A DNA stretch of 64,000 bases from Parachlorella kessleri. Its lineage: Eukaryota; Chlorophyta; Trebouxiophyceae; Chlorellales; Chlorellaceae. Below the pieces are notes generated by a model. It made no database searches. It saw nothing but the letters and a program-made list of their open reading frames with translations, and had not been told where the DNA came from. Below, piece after piece: positions 1 through 11,746 of the stretch (its first letter is position 1; every line of letters starts with the position of its first letter). Location of the stretch: contig BBXU01000273.1 in assembly GCA_001598975.1 (NCBI GenBank), forward strand, positions 52,650 through 116,649, given 5' to 3'. Made by a program: the position numbers and the translations under genes.

Positions 1-403
1 AAAATGATTCGGCATGGGTAACGGCGTCTCGTTTGTTTGTAATAAGCCTGTTGGCGTGACAGATTGAAGCCGTGGTGCAAGTTCGCCTGGGAAGGATGTG
101 AAGCACTTTTTCATGAGCATTGTAATAGGCAGGGTTAATCTGCACTCGTGCATGCGGGAGTTCAGTGCATGCCTTTAGTTGCGCGCCAGCGGCGCGCCAG
201 TGGGCTTGCTACGCATGCTGGGTGTTTGGGGGGTTCATGTCAGTGATTACAACTATCTGCACTCCATGCACAGAGTGACTCATTAAACTGTGTGGAGTGA
301 GTGGTATATGACTGGTAGATGAGGGTTTCCTGGTTGGGGAGCTTGCTCTCCTGATTGAGGGTATTTAAACATATGTAACACCCATGACTTTACCCGCCTG
401 CAG
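1..403. other. Left-edge region, no confident gene
   Basis: No convincing reading frame or signal peptide is visible here. It may hold the promoter, 5' UTR or first exon of the LEA-like gene to the right, whose first recognisable exon begins at about 404. The stretch has moderate GC and no repeat structure that I can see. Confidence 0.4.
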
Positions 404-3400
404 GAGACCACAGGACCGGAGGGGAGCTACGCGCTGCCCGCCTCTTTTGTCCCCGGCCAGGTCTGTGTGCCGTACTTCTGCACTCTCGCCACCAGCATGC
501 CCTCCTACATAGGAGTGCACAGGTTGTTATTAGGGTTGTTGATATAGCTCAAGTCTTAAGCTTGAACTATTGCTGTGCTGCAGGCTCTGGCAACAGGTGC
601 GCCCGACACGCCCGATAGGGCTGCTGTGCTTGCCAGGGGCACTGCCTCAGGTGGGGACCCGCACTACTGCATTGTTTCCATCCTTCCTTGCTTTTCAGGG
701 TGTGCGCCCGGCTCCAACTCAGAACAGGTCGTAAGCGAACAACTGTTGTTCCAGGCTGATTGACAAGAGCGCGAGGTGCTGGCCGAACAGAAGCCACATG
801 CTGTTGCTGTATCCTGCTCCATGTTGCAGGCTTGGTAGCGGCACCCACACCTGTGGCTGTCCCCGTGGCAGCCCCTGCTGGCACCACCACCATCACCACC
901 ACCATCTCTTCCGCCCCTACCGGCACTGCCGGCCAGGCCCCAGGCGCGTATGCTGCCCAGGCTGGCCAGCAGGCAGAGCAGGCCTATGGTGATGCCAAGC
1001 AGCAGGCAGCTGAGACGATTGATTACGCCAAGGAGCAAGCTGCTGGAGCTTACGGTGCTGCCAAGGAGCAGGCGGCCGGGGCCTACAACGCGGCCAAGGA
1101 TCAGGCCGCTGGCGTGTACGAGGCTGGCGCAGAGAAGGCCAGCGAGCTGGCAGGGCAGGCACAGGAGGCTGCTGAGGTGGCGCAGGCCAAGGCTGGAGAG
1201 GCACTGGATGCCGGCATGGCCAGGCAAGTGGTTGCCTCTGCAAATGTCTTGCACTGCTGGCTGATGCCCTTTTTGACAGGGTGCATGAGGTCGTGCCGCT
1301 TGACCAGTATCAAAAATTGCTATTGGCGGGTAGCCTCATACCCCTGTGCAGGATGAGGGACCCATGCCAGTAGAGCGACAGGCACGTAGGGCTAACAGCG
1401 GCTATGTTTTGTTTTGGGATGGTCTAGTCTGGAACAGCAGCTCAGACTTGTGGTCTTTGTTGTTGTGCAGGGTGGGTGCAGCCTACGATTCTGCCAAGGA
1501 CCTAACAGCCCATGCCGCTGACAGCGCGGTCAAGACCGTGGGTGAGTTCAGTAGGATGAACCTACCCGCACATTTGGGTGCTGCTTCTGCTTGCTGCGCT
1601 CCGTAGTGTCTCCACCATATTGTCCATGACTTCAATAGTGTCGGCTGCTGCTGCTGGATTGCGCACTTTGTATTGAAGCTGCTGCAGCCTCTCCTGGCGT
1701 CTGGGCAAAGCGACAAAGAACACGCAAACGATTGCGGCATCTAGTTGATGCACTCTTTGCATGTCAAGGTTGCACGATCTTGGAGATTGCTTCTCACGAT
1801 CTGTGAGATTGCCTGCACTCAAGAGTGCTGACTTTCTCTTGTCTCCTGCGTAAACGTAGGCGGTGTGGCTGGCGTGGCCAAGGGCGTGGCTGAGGCGGTG
1901 ATCCACCTGTACGTCAATGCCGTCACCGGCACTGTGGAGCTGACTCTGAACACCACCCAGGCCATCCTCAACCCAGCATATGCGGTGAGTGCGAGCTGAG
2001 GCAGGTCTGCTCAGCATGGGCTTGATAGAGTGCACGGGCCAGGGACTCGGGGCCGTTGAAGAGGCTGTAGGTGCAAAAACAGTGCTGCCACAGCAAACTG
2101 TCGTTACTAGCATTGGCTTCCTTGGACGCAGTGCAGCTAGGTCTTGACCATGGAGGTTCGGTGTCCATGAGTGCGCGGTCAGCTGTTTGCCTCCTACAGG
2201 CTTGTTGCCATGCACGCACATGTTCAGAGTCGCTTGGTCGTCCCTTGGGACGGTGGTGGCCAAGTGTCGCAAAAGTAACTATGGCACCCATAGCTTAGAT
2301 ATCCGCCGCTGCTTGCTGTAGGCTCTGGGTGCGGCTTCCGGTATTGCCGAGGGCGCCAAGAGCTCCGCAGTTAAGGTGGGTTTGAGAGTGACTCCTAGTA
2401 AAGGCGACTGTAGGCCGGGGGCAAGGTTTGAGTAGACTAAGTGAGGCGACTGTAGGCTTGGGGACAGGCGCTGAGGTTAATAAATTAGATAAGGTGACGA
2501 TGGGGAGGGGACAGATCTCAGTGAGTTTCTGGGTGTAGACAGGCCTTGCTGTGACAGGTGATATGAAAACTTGCAATCGCCATGTGTGGGGTTTTGGGTA
2601 TGGCTGGCTATTGCTGTTGGGGGCATTCATGGCTGTGCTGGTTGCAGCCCTTGCTAATGGTGGTCAGCTCCCACTCCGAAGAGCTGCATTGAAAAGATGG
2701 CATGCTGTGGTGCTGTTACCTGGAGAGATGGTATGGGATCATGATGCCGTGAGAGTTGGTGCCTTAGGTTTTTGGGAGCTGCGCAACTGCCGTGTGCCAC
2801 TCTAGCCAAGGCAGGCATGAAATGACTGCTGTGCTGTGCTCTGCAGACCCTGCATGAGCTGGCCGAGAGTGAGGCATTCCAGCAGGGTCGCCGTGAGGGG
2901 CTCCAGGCGGTAGAGGGAGGCAAGCAGGCCGCCATTGAGGTGAGTCACGGCTGGCAGTGCTTGTGCCTCCAAGCATGTGAGGCTCTGTTGGGCTGTGCAA
3001 GGGCCGTGCTGTAACTGCGGCCTCCTGCCAAAGGCTGATGCATAGAAAGGTTAGGTGCAGGCCCAGTGCCTACCTTGAGAGGTCTGAGGCAAGCGGGGTC
3101 CTGGAAGGGTTCTGCCCTTAGCCTAGCTTCAATATCTAGGTGCTCCTCTCAGGCACCTCTTTGCACTAACTCAAGCTGTTAACAAATGCTAACTGCGTCC
3201 CCCACCATGGCTTACTGCCATCTATGCAGGCCCCTGAGCGCGCTGTTGAGGCCTACGACTACGGCAAGACCCGCGTCGCCGAGACCGCCGAGAACGCCAA
3301 GCTCACCGCGCTGACCACCGCGGAGCAGGCAAAGCACAGCGCCCTGACCGCCGCCCAGACCGCCGTGGGCACCGCCGGGCTGGCTGCAGAGACTGCCACT

Positions 3401-5951
3401 GCCAAGGCCACGCAGGCTGTGGAGGCTGCCAAGGCCAAGGCTGCCGAGCTGTATGAGAATGCCATCCAAAAGGCCAACGACGTGGTGGAGGGTGTCAAGC
3501 AGACCGCCTACAAGACTGGCGAGACCGCGCTGCGGGTGAGTGGTTGGTTGCCTGGTTTGGCTGCGGCGTGTTGTGGTACTGCACGATGGTTGGGTGGGAG
3601 GAGTAGCTCGTGTGGTGTAAGGTCTCTGCATGTGGCTTGTGTAAGCGAGGAGCACATAACAAGCCTGGACCCTAAACCTGCAACCCGCCTGCAGGTTGCT
3701 GGCCGGGTGGCGGGCACTGCTGAGGGCAGCAAGAAGGTTGCAGAGGAGACCAAGGAGGCAACCAAGGAAGCAGTGACGCCCTATGTGGAGGCTGCTAAGG
3801 TGTGAGGCTTCCTCCTCTGGCTCTCATTTTCAACGGTGTCCACGTTTTGATGGGTGCCCAATGCCCCGCTTGTAGTTCATGGTCCCGAGGTGGCCTCACT
3901 CAGGCAAATCGCCTGTGACCAGGCATGTTGGTGCTTGTGTGCCCATAGGGTTCTGGCCAAAGCGATTGTGGCACTCTACTGTCTGCTGCGCCAGGGTACT
4001 GGGGCACCCTGCCCAGCCAATCTTATCTGTGGCCATTGCACCTACACAAGCAAGCCACTAGACCGAGAATGCCACCGGTGTCCAGGATGTGCATTACAGA
4101 ATTACTTATTGCTCTGTGGACCCTTCCCTCTTACAGGAGAATGTGTCGGCAGCTGTGAACCAGGGTGTGGAGACTGCCAAGGCAGGCGCCCAGGCTGCCA
4201 CTGAGACTGCCTACCAGGCAAGTTTGTTCTTCTTCCTATGTGGGCGGCAGGTAATGCGAGCAGGTGCGAGTGCTGCTCGCAAAGTGTCTGCACTCCTGAC
4301 TAGCCACCTGGGACAGAAAAGTTTGTTATTGAAATCATCTCTTGCAGCTCAGGAGGCTGCTTCCGTCATGCATGCGTGGTGCTGGTAGTGCAGGCGCCAT
4401 GGCCGCTTGGGACCCAGGAAATTAATAGCTACACCACGGGTGGTCCCTGTGACTCTGGCATGGACTTAACAGGGACTTAGCTCTCCAGCAGGCCCTGTGT
4501 CTGCTGGGCGTGCTTCCATTCCTCTGTACCTGTTTCCATCTGTTAACTCCTCCCATGCCTTCCCATGCGCGCAGGCAGCTGGCGCAGTTGCCGGTGCGGC
4601 TGAGGCCGGTGCCCAGGTGGCGTCCGACACCTACCAGTCCGCAAAGGAGCAGGTGGCAGAGACCGCTGAGGCTGCACAGCAGGCCGCACAGCAGGCCCAG
4701 CAGGCTGCGCTGGACACCTACGAGGCGGGCAAGGAGAAGGCCGCTGAGGCCTACGACACCGCCAAGGACGTGGCAACTGAGCAGTACGAGGCGGGCAAGC
4801 AGAAGGCTGCTGAGGCCTACGACACCGCCAAGGACGTGGCGGCAGAGCAGTACGACAAGGCTGCTGAGCAGTACAGCACCGCCAAGGACGTGGCGACCGA
4901 GCAGTACGAGGCTGGCAAGCAGAAGGCCGGCGAGCTGGCGGGCGCTGCTGAGCAGAAGTATGAGGAGGGCAAGGAGGTTGCTGGCGATGCTAGCAGCCGC
5001 TTCGCTAAGGCGGTCGAGGGCGGTGCCAAGGGGGCCTATGCCGGTGCACAAGGTGGGTTCTGAAGGCTGGTAGCATTGTGTTCGTGGTCATTGACAGGTG
5101 TTGCACTGGGGGTGGCCAGCTCTTAATGGTATTAGCCAAGGTCCCCCAACTGGATAGGTAGGTAGGCAGGCAGGCGGGGATTTGCAGCAGACCGGAAGGC
5201 AAGAGTAGTTGGGCAGTGGTAGGCAGGTATAGGCTACTTGGGAAGCATTACACTCCTAGGACACTTGCTTACGTGGGTTGCACTGCATCCTGCCTGCGCA
5301 GCCCGCCCAACTTTGGTGGTGGTGGACCCTCCTGCTGCTGCTGCTGCTGCGCCTGCCACGCCTCGTTCGGCAGCGGCTGCTGAGGTGTCTACTGGGTGCC
5401 TGCCAACGCTGGCACCCAGCTCGCCCCAGAAGCTTGTGGTGGCCACGGAAGAGAAGGGCAAGGCAGGCAAACGCAGCCGGTCTTTTGTGGCGCAGGCCAA
5501 GAGGTTTACGCGGTTGCTCCGGGGCAAGTCCAAGCCCCAGTCGCCAAGGGCGTCGGTGCAGAGACTGCCTTCGCAGGTGAGCCGGGCGGGGGGAGTAGAC
5601 TTGGAGAGGATGGCTGCGGTGGGTGTGAGCTGTGCTGTGGAAGTGTGCCTGCCTTTTGTGCTGAGCAACAGATCCTGCGCACAAGGAGAGGCAACGGGGG
5701 TGCCTGACAAGCACTGGCCGACGGTTTGCTGGAGTTGTACCACTTGCCACCCAGGGCTCTCAGGAAGTCATACATTGTTTTTCGCAGATGTTCCGCGGCT
5801 TTGGTGAACCCCTGGTCACAGTCTCATTGCCTTCCCAACCCATGCAGGAGTGACTGCCCCCACCGGCAACGGCCAGGTGAAGACCACAGTGGTCTCCACA
5901 ACCACCGCCGGCCCCAAGACCAAGACCCAGATCCGCTCCCACAAAGTCTAA
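404..5951 (+). CDS. LEA-like Ala/Lys/Glu-rich helical-repeat protein (5' end unresolved)
   Basis: Predicted hydrophilic, Ala/Lys/Glu/Gln-rich protein of the late-embryogenesis-abundant (group 3, LEA_4) or apolipoprotein-like class, expected to form amphipathic helices and protect membranes or proteins under desiccation or cold; the role is inferred from composition. Best exons: 404-460, 582-651, 830-1223, 1471-1541, 1860-1984, 2322-2375, 2847-2939, 3230-3535, 3694-3799, 4137-4217, 4575-5052, 5385-5576, 5848-5951. Repeats such as AKEQAAGAY (exon at 830) and AYDTAKDVATEQYEAGKQK (about 4750-4930) recur. A hydrophobic stretch (VIHLYVNAVTG) lies in the 1860 exon. Introns after 1223 and 4217 start GC. 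Failure to splice after 3799 would give an immediate stop (GTG TGA). Exon 5385-5576 is set by phase; a 5' part of 5301-5576 is open in another frame. The start codon was not found and the first two exons are less certain. The tail is QIRSHKV. A TGTAA motif lies at 6357-6361. Confidence 0.75.
4741..4925 (+). repeat. In-frame 22-codon tandem repeat in LEA-like exon
   Basis: Three partly degenerate in-frame copies of a unit reading roughly AAEAYDTAKDVATEQYEAGK; the third copy carries a shortened linker (DKAAEQYSTAKDV). The unit is a multiple of the 11-residue periodicity known for group 3 LEA proteins. Copy-number variation between strains would be expected. Confidence 0.8.
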
Positions 5952-7812
5952 GCGCCAGGTCTGTTAGTTAAGAGTGTCTGCACAGCTCCTATGGAAGCAC
6001 ATTGATAACCTAAGTGCTTTCGACATTGAAGGGATTGGAGTTGCAGCTGGAGTTGTTGGCTTTGTTGAGTCTCACTTCTGCTGGAGGGATGGCTGGAGTT
6101 CAGGATTTCTGTGGCTGGGTGGTCGTGTGGAGTGATATGCGAGCTGGTGAAGTCTGCAACAACAGGAGACATATGCCGAGAAACGCTTTGCAATCAACGG
6201 TTGCTCTAGGAAGCAGACATGTAGCGGTGATACCCAAGTTGCCCGTCTTTAGCAATGCATTCACTTGAGTGCTTAAATGGTTCGCGTATCGTGAGTGTTT
6301 GGAGTAGCCTGTCCGCTGAATCTTTCCAGATTTAGTGTCCTGCCACCTGGACTGCATGTAATTGACTGCTCTTTGCTGAAACTGTTAGCTCAGTAGCTCA
6401 CCCATTTGTATGCCTGCGCCTATAGCGTAGCTTTACTTCTTTCTCTTTGCAGTCAGTAGAGACAGGACTGTGTCATGGCTCGGCTTGGGTGCTTTGCCGA
6501 GTCTCTTGCATGGTAGCTTGGCACCATATGATACTGCATGTATGCGCAGCATCTAGCATGCTGCATTTGTAGAGTCACTTTGTGTATGGGCATGTGTATC
6601 CACAGCCCGCAGGGTTGTATAGTGTGTGTTGGAGGAGTTGGCCGTTTGCAAGGGTAGTGACCCGCCAGTGTGGGGTTGAAAATAGTGTTGCGCGGGATAT
6701 ATGCTGAGTATGCTGCACACTGCAGCGCGAGTCATTTTGTGAAGACACTGGTGCCCAGCTGCAGCTCCTGAGTACCTACGCTTCTAAGAGGATGGATATG
6801 ATGCTTTGATGCATGAGACTCAACGGTGCAGCTAACATATGCTACCAAGTCAGCTTGATCGACAATCATGTATACCCCAGGTCGCCCGCAACCAAGCGGG
6901 TGCATAAGCAGCTGCGCTATGCATTGAAAAGTCAGGGACCCATGAAAGCTGCACCACTGAGACATGAGTGCCACTGCCAGTGGCACACATTATACTAGGA
7001 TATACATTATACTAGCGTTGGTGAACAAGTGGCCATCTCCACAGCAGACGGGGGTATTGCTCACAGACTGAAGTTGGAAAGTCAACTGGTTGCCTGTCTG
7101 ATGTCCAGCAATGACTTCTTGCTGGCCCTTCAATATTTGTTTCACAAGCGCTGCTGTCAATGGCTGCAAGGTGGATGTCTATTAAGGGTGGCAGATGATG
7201 CAAGCTATGGAGGGGTTCAGTGAATGTACTAACAGAGCGGTATATCTGCAAAGGTTCGCCTGGACGATGTATATGTGTGCTACAAACCATTTAGCCAGCA
7301 GCACGGTGCTAAGATGGTTACTTGGCTGCAAATCACGCCTTGACTAAGCGCAGGCGCGAAAGGTTGGAAACTTTATGCGCGGGCGCGGGAGGGTGGTAAG
7401 AAAAGGCATGCAGGGAACTAGCGATCAGAAGGAAAAGACAACCGTTTAACTGTACACGACCGAATCAAATAGTCAGACATTCAGAGGTTGGCACGAATTC
7501 GAAGCCATCCAATGCTGACAAAATTGCAGTTCTCCAACCCCCACCTGTTGGCTGAGCAGCACTGCACACCGATAGGCAAGACTTGCCGGATCATGCGGTA
7601 CCAAGTGAAGCTCACAATAAACGGATCGGTCTGGAAAGAAAGAGGAGGTGATGCAAGGAGTGGTGATCTGCCAGGGGGACAGGGGGCCAGGGATACGGTA
7701 GGCAGGACAGGCAGTTGATGTTGTCATAACAGCATGCCTACGTTGCGCTGCTACAGATGTGCAAAAGTTGACGGGAGGGAAGCACTGCCGAGAACTCCTT
7801 CTATATGAAAGC
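5952..7812. other. Intergenic / 3' UTR region without a gene
   Basis: Tail-to-tail spacer of 1.86 kb between the LEA-like gene (+) and the haloperoxidase-like gene (-). It probably holds both 3' UTRs. TGTAA at 6357-6361 is a candidate poly(A) signal for the left gene. I see no coding exon, RNA gene or long repeat. Confidence 0.55.
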
Positions 7813-10800
7813 CTAGATGCCTAAAGACTTAGCGTTGGCGATGGCGGTGTACACGTTGTTGCCAATCTGCAACCAGTGAGAAGGCGGACGTGAGCTCCAG
7901 GAATCCAGCTGGCAGCCAAGGACATTGCTGCCTCACTGCCTGCCAAATTACTTGCCCAACAAGCCTGCCTGGTCGCCCAGGGCATCATCCCCCCCATCCT
8001 CGGCTGGCTGGCATGTAGGCGGCGAGAAGGCGCAGCTGCCACACAGCCTGCTATATAGATACAGCAGCCCAGTAGACCCACCTGGTAGCCAAGGGTAGCG
8101 CCGTCCTCAACAGCTTTGCGGAAATGCACCCCACCCAGGACGCGAGAGTCCCCAGCCTCCTCCACAGCCTGAGCCAGGGAGCAGGTTGAGAAATGGTGAA
8201 GAGCGGACATCGCGCAAGGCGGTGCAGTGACGACAGATGACAATATGTAACCAGGGTGCATGCAGCAAGCTCCTGTGACTAGGTCTCCTCCACAGGTAGT
8301 GCCAGGGGGTGAACTTACATTTATACAAAACATGGCATACACGGCAGGTAAGTACGCTGGACCCCTGCCATGGGAGGGCAACATAGCCCGCTGTACGTTG
8401 CAGGCCCAGTGTGGGTCACTGCAGGCTCCTTACATCCTGCAGGCCACATCATCGTGGCCATGGAGCCTGCACCAGCAGTGCTGAGCCCAGCAAGCCGCCC
8501 GCACTTGCCTGGGAGAGGGAGGCGTAAGTACGGGGCGAAAGCCCAGCCACTTCTGAAGCGACCGTGAACTTGACATTGTCTGTGCCAAGAAAATTTGACA
8601 GAACGGCTCCCTGGGCAGCAGCAGTAGCAGTGTGGCCTGCAAAACCATCCAGCAAACCAGATGGGTCATCAGCCATGCTGCAGACTGCTGGCCAATGCAC
8701 AGCAGTAAGTCAGGTTGCGCCCTGAAGGTCTGAGGCGTACCCTACTCCACTCACCGGCAACATATTCTGGGTGGGGCGGGGTGGGCAGCAAGGGAGTCCA
8801 CTGAGGGTCTACATACTCCTCATTCTGAGAAGTGCCATCGCCCTCCCTACGCAAAACAGGCTTTGTAATGCACGGATGGCTGTCAGCTATACCAGTCTAT
8901 AAGGATCACATGGTTGCCGGGTAGCCCATGCTATTGTGGTCAATACCAAGCCCGAACACACACAAGGTGCGTGTGAGCTAGTGAGGGGGCGAGTCTGTGA
9001 ATAAGCTGATTAGGTGACTGCCTTGCCGAGCTACAGCCCATCCACAAGTGGTCAACCTCGAGGCGGTCACCGGTAGCCACTGCTTTGTACTGCCCTGTGT
9101 GCAAATACCGTGTCCTGCCTGCTCACCTGATGGCTGTCACAGGCCGCCATGAGAGGGCCCTGTACTTGACACGCCATGCCCCGCTTACACCATCAAAGCC
9201 AGCGACATTGAGACGAGCAAAGAGCAGAGCGGTGTCATAAAGGGATGTGTTGGCGGGCAGCAAGGTCTGGGCAATGGTGTTGAAGAGCCCGGACACCGAT
9301 GACGTATCTGCAGCACCAGGCCTTGTTATTTAGAAGCTGCAGGGTGGCTTTCAGCGGGAGATCTGCTACGAGTACAGCATTTACAAGTGCTTGCAATGCC
9401 TTGTGTGCATGCCTAGGTGGGCAGACGATCATGAACCCTCCAGGACTCTCTATGGCAATATGGTTGCTTTTAACAGTCATGCTCAACCTGGGTCGGCGAT
9501 GACTCACTCAGTGGGATGTCCCAGAAGAGGGCGGTTTCCGTGTCATACTGGCTCCGCTCTGTGCTGTTCTTGCCTCCTACACGGTAGATCTCCTCCAGCT
9601 CGGCTGTGTACTCTGGCGAGGTTATGGGGTGCGGCAGCAGGCTGTCCTCAAATGTCTGCAAAACACAGCCCTCAGCAGCTCGGCAAGCGTGGAAGGCCGC
9701 AGGCACAAGGCAACAAGGTAAACCAAGGCTGCCGCACGTGGTACTGCAAGGGAAGCACCAGCAGCAAGCCTGTGGCAAGTCACCAGGAGCTCCGCATGCA
9801 GGCACAAGTGGCACTTTCAGGTGGAGTATCCACTGGTGGGCTACGTTGTGGGGCTAAGAACCTTGGATGATGGGGTTGCTGCATACCTTGTTGGGTGGTG
9901 GGAAGTAGGTGCGTGCCTTGGCCAGCTGAGGGACCAGGGCATACGTCTGGTTAGGGGTGAACTGGTACTCCCCTACGCTGCCTGCTGGGGCAGGGGTGAA
10001 CTCCGCCCACACATCAAAGCCGTCGGTCAGCCTGCAGAGGTGGCGCAGTGCTGTCTGCTGCTGGTGCAGCTGTATAGAAAAGCCGCCATATAAGGCACTG
10101 CCCTGGCAGTGGGGAAAGCACCGGCATCTGTACAGCAGTGATGCGCAAGTGTAACCCTGCTGCTCCTCAGCCTGCCTGTGAATGAATGTGGACCCACCTG
10201 TCCTTGACGGCCCTGATGCCAGCATCCCTGCCAGCCTTGCTGGCTGCTGCCTTTTCCTCAGCTGTCAGGTCGGCTGTGAAGTTCTTCAGAGCAGCATCAT
10301 GTTTATAGAAGGCCCAGGGAAAGAGCAGGTTGAGCACCGTGTGCCCAGCATAAGCTGCAGCCACGTCATTTACTGTGTAAGCCACATTTCAGGTCTGGGG
10401 ATGGGCCACGTTGCTACCCTGTTCCTGGGTGGACTTGGGGTTTGCTGTTGCATGCCTTGCTCACCGGTGCTGCTGCACGTTTTCCGTAAGAGTTTACATT
10501 TATTGCGCACCTGCTGCTGCTTCTTGGACCTTGGGTGAGGCGGTTGGTTCTATTGCCAACAGTTGGGCCACAGAGGTTTGTGCATATGTCTGCATTGCAC
10601 ATGAGGCTTCTTAAGCCCAGGGCCTGTGCTTCTTAAGGCAGTACCTGTACAAACACGTGTCTCAGCTGGCAGGTAGGCAGCTGGTCCACGCACTTACTCT
10701 AGCAGCAGCCTGGTTGGGTAAACCATGCTCCCGCACTCGACCCTGAGCCTGTTTGACGAAGGCCACTATAGCATTGTCGGCTGTGCAGGATGTGATCATC

Positions 10801-10841
10801 AGCAGAGCCAGCGCCCAAAACGCCACGGCTGAGCGTGCCAT
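7813..10841 (-). CDS. Secreted vanadium-dependent haloperoxidase-like protein (PAP2 superfamily)
   Basis: Predicted 410 residues from ten phase-consistent exons: 10698-10841, 10511-10589, 10198-10372, 9887-10031, 9508-9655, 9127-9307, 8755-8846, 8509-8636, 8082-8168, 7813-7866. Residues 1-21 are a signal peptide (MARSAVAFWALALLMITSC), so the protein should enter the secretory pathway. Family landmarks follow in order: AAYAGHTVLNLLFP; a Gly/Tyr/Pro-rich segment (GEYQFTPNQ); SPEYTAELEEIY then ALFWDIP; LLFARLNVAGFDGV; WRVKYRALSWRPVTAIR, which carries the vanadate/phosphate-binding Lys and Arg; WTPLLPTPPHPEYVAGHT; and SRVLGGVHF, with the second Arg and the catalytic His. In vanadium haloperoxidases the third motif is normally P-S-G-H; here Ser is Ala. 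Known enzymes oxidise halides with H2O2; activity here is inferred. The intron after exon 8 starts GC (GCAAGT). The gene is divergent from RPSA. Confidence 0.9.
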
Positions 10842-11746
10842 AGTATCGGACGATATAAGTAGACAGCGTAGACCAATTCAGACTGGCACAATGTGTTTTC
10901 ATCTCATCCCCTTCATTTAGCTAGCTCTGGTTTGCCAGCACGCCTAAACTTGGGGCCTAAATTGTACGGACAAACGCTTTGCATTTTTTTTGTACGAACC
11001 AATAAGTCGGCCTTATCTCGAGGCCTGTAAACTGAGCATGGACGCCATAGGTATGCCCATTCGGTCCAATGCTCCGAGGCAAAGCATGCTTGGCACGAAT
11101 CATGGGTCACAAGCAGTCGGCGCGAGTGAGGCATGGCCTGAGGGTCCACAGTCCACCAACACGTGCAACGTGCCCAACAAAAGGCCGACCGGGGGTGCCA
11201 ATGGGGACGTGTTGAACCTGAGATGTGCTTTCAAACCTTGCAACCATTAGATGTCGGAACCTCTACCCTACCTTCAAATGCTATGTGGAAAACGACGACT
11301 GGACAAGGTGGATGGCTCCATGAGCCATGACTAGTTAGAACAGCCCCAGAACAATGAACTCTGGATTGGACTTGGGGCTCCAACCTGCACCTTCGTATCT
11401 GAGGGTTCAAAGCAAGATGAACAGTGACAAATCCCCATGAATGGCTGGAGCTGCTCTATAGCTGGAGTCTGCACCAGAAAACTAGTACCCAAACATACGA
11501 CTTGACTTACATGTTGCTTTGATAATTACATTATACATCCGACCACACCAGCACGCAATCAAATCCCTCCGACTGCCGAAAACTCAGCTCCTCAAAACCC
11601 AGGGTCTAAGAGGGTTATGGGCGGGAAGCAGGGGTTGCGGCTGCACTGGACAATAGCGAGGTGCAGGGCGAGCTCTCCCTCTTAAAAAGGCCGTATTAGG
11701 GCACTGCCTGCTTCGTGGAGTTACCTCCCAAGGAGCAGGACCAACC
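10842..11746. promoter_or_regulatory. Divergent intergenic region between haloperoxidase-like and RPSA genes
   Basis: A 905-bp head-to-head spacer that must carry both promoters and 5' UTRs. It is more AT-rich than the flanking exons. I see no TATA box or repeat that I would assign with confidence. Confidence 0.5.

Noticed and set aside
798..992. A plus-strand frame with a run of eight His
   Set aside because: It is the wrong frame of the Thr/Ile-rich start of the LEA-like exon (ACC and ATC codons); the in-frame translation continues into the repeats.
5301..5384. Open frame with ARPTLVVVDPP and poly-Ala as the start of the penultimate LEA exon
   Set aside because: It enters in phase but ends out of phase with the final exon; only the 5385 acceptor keeps the frame to the stop at 5951.
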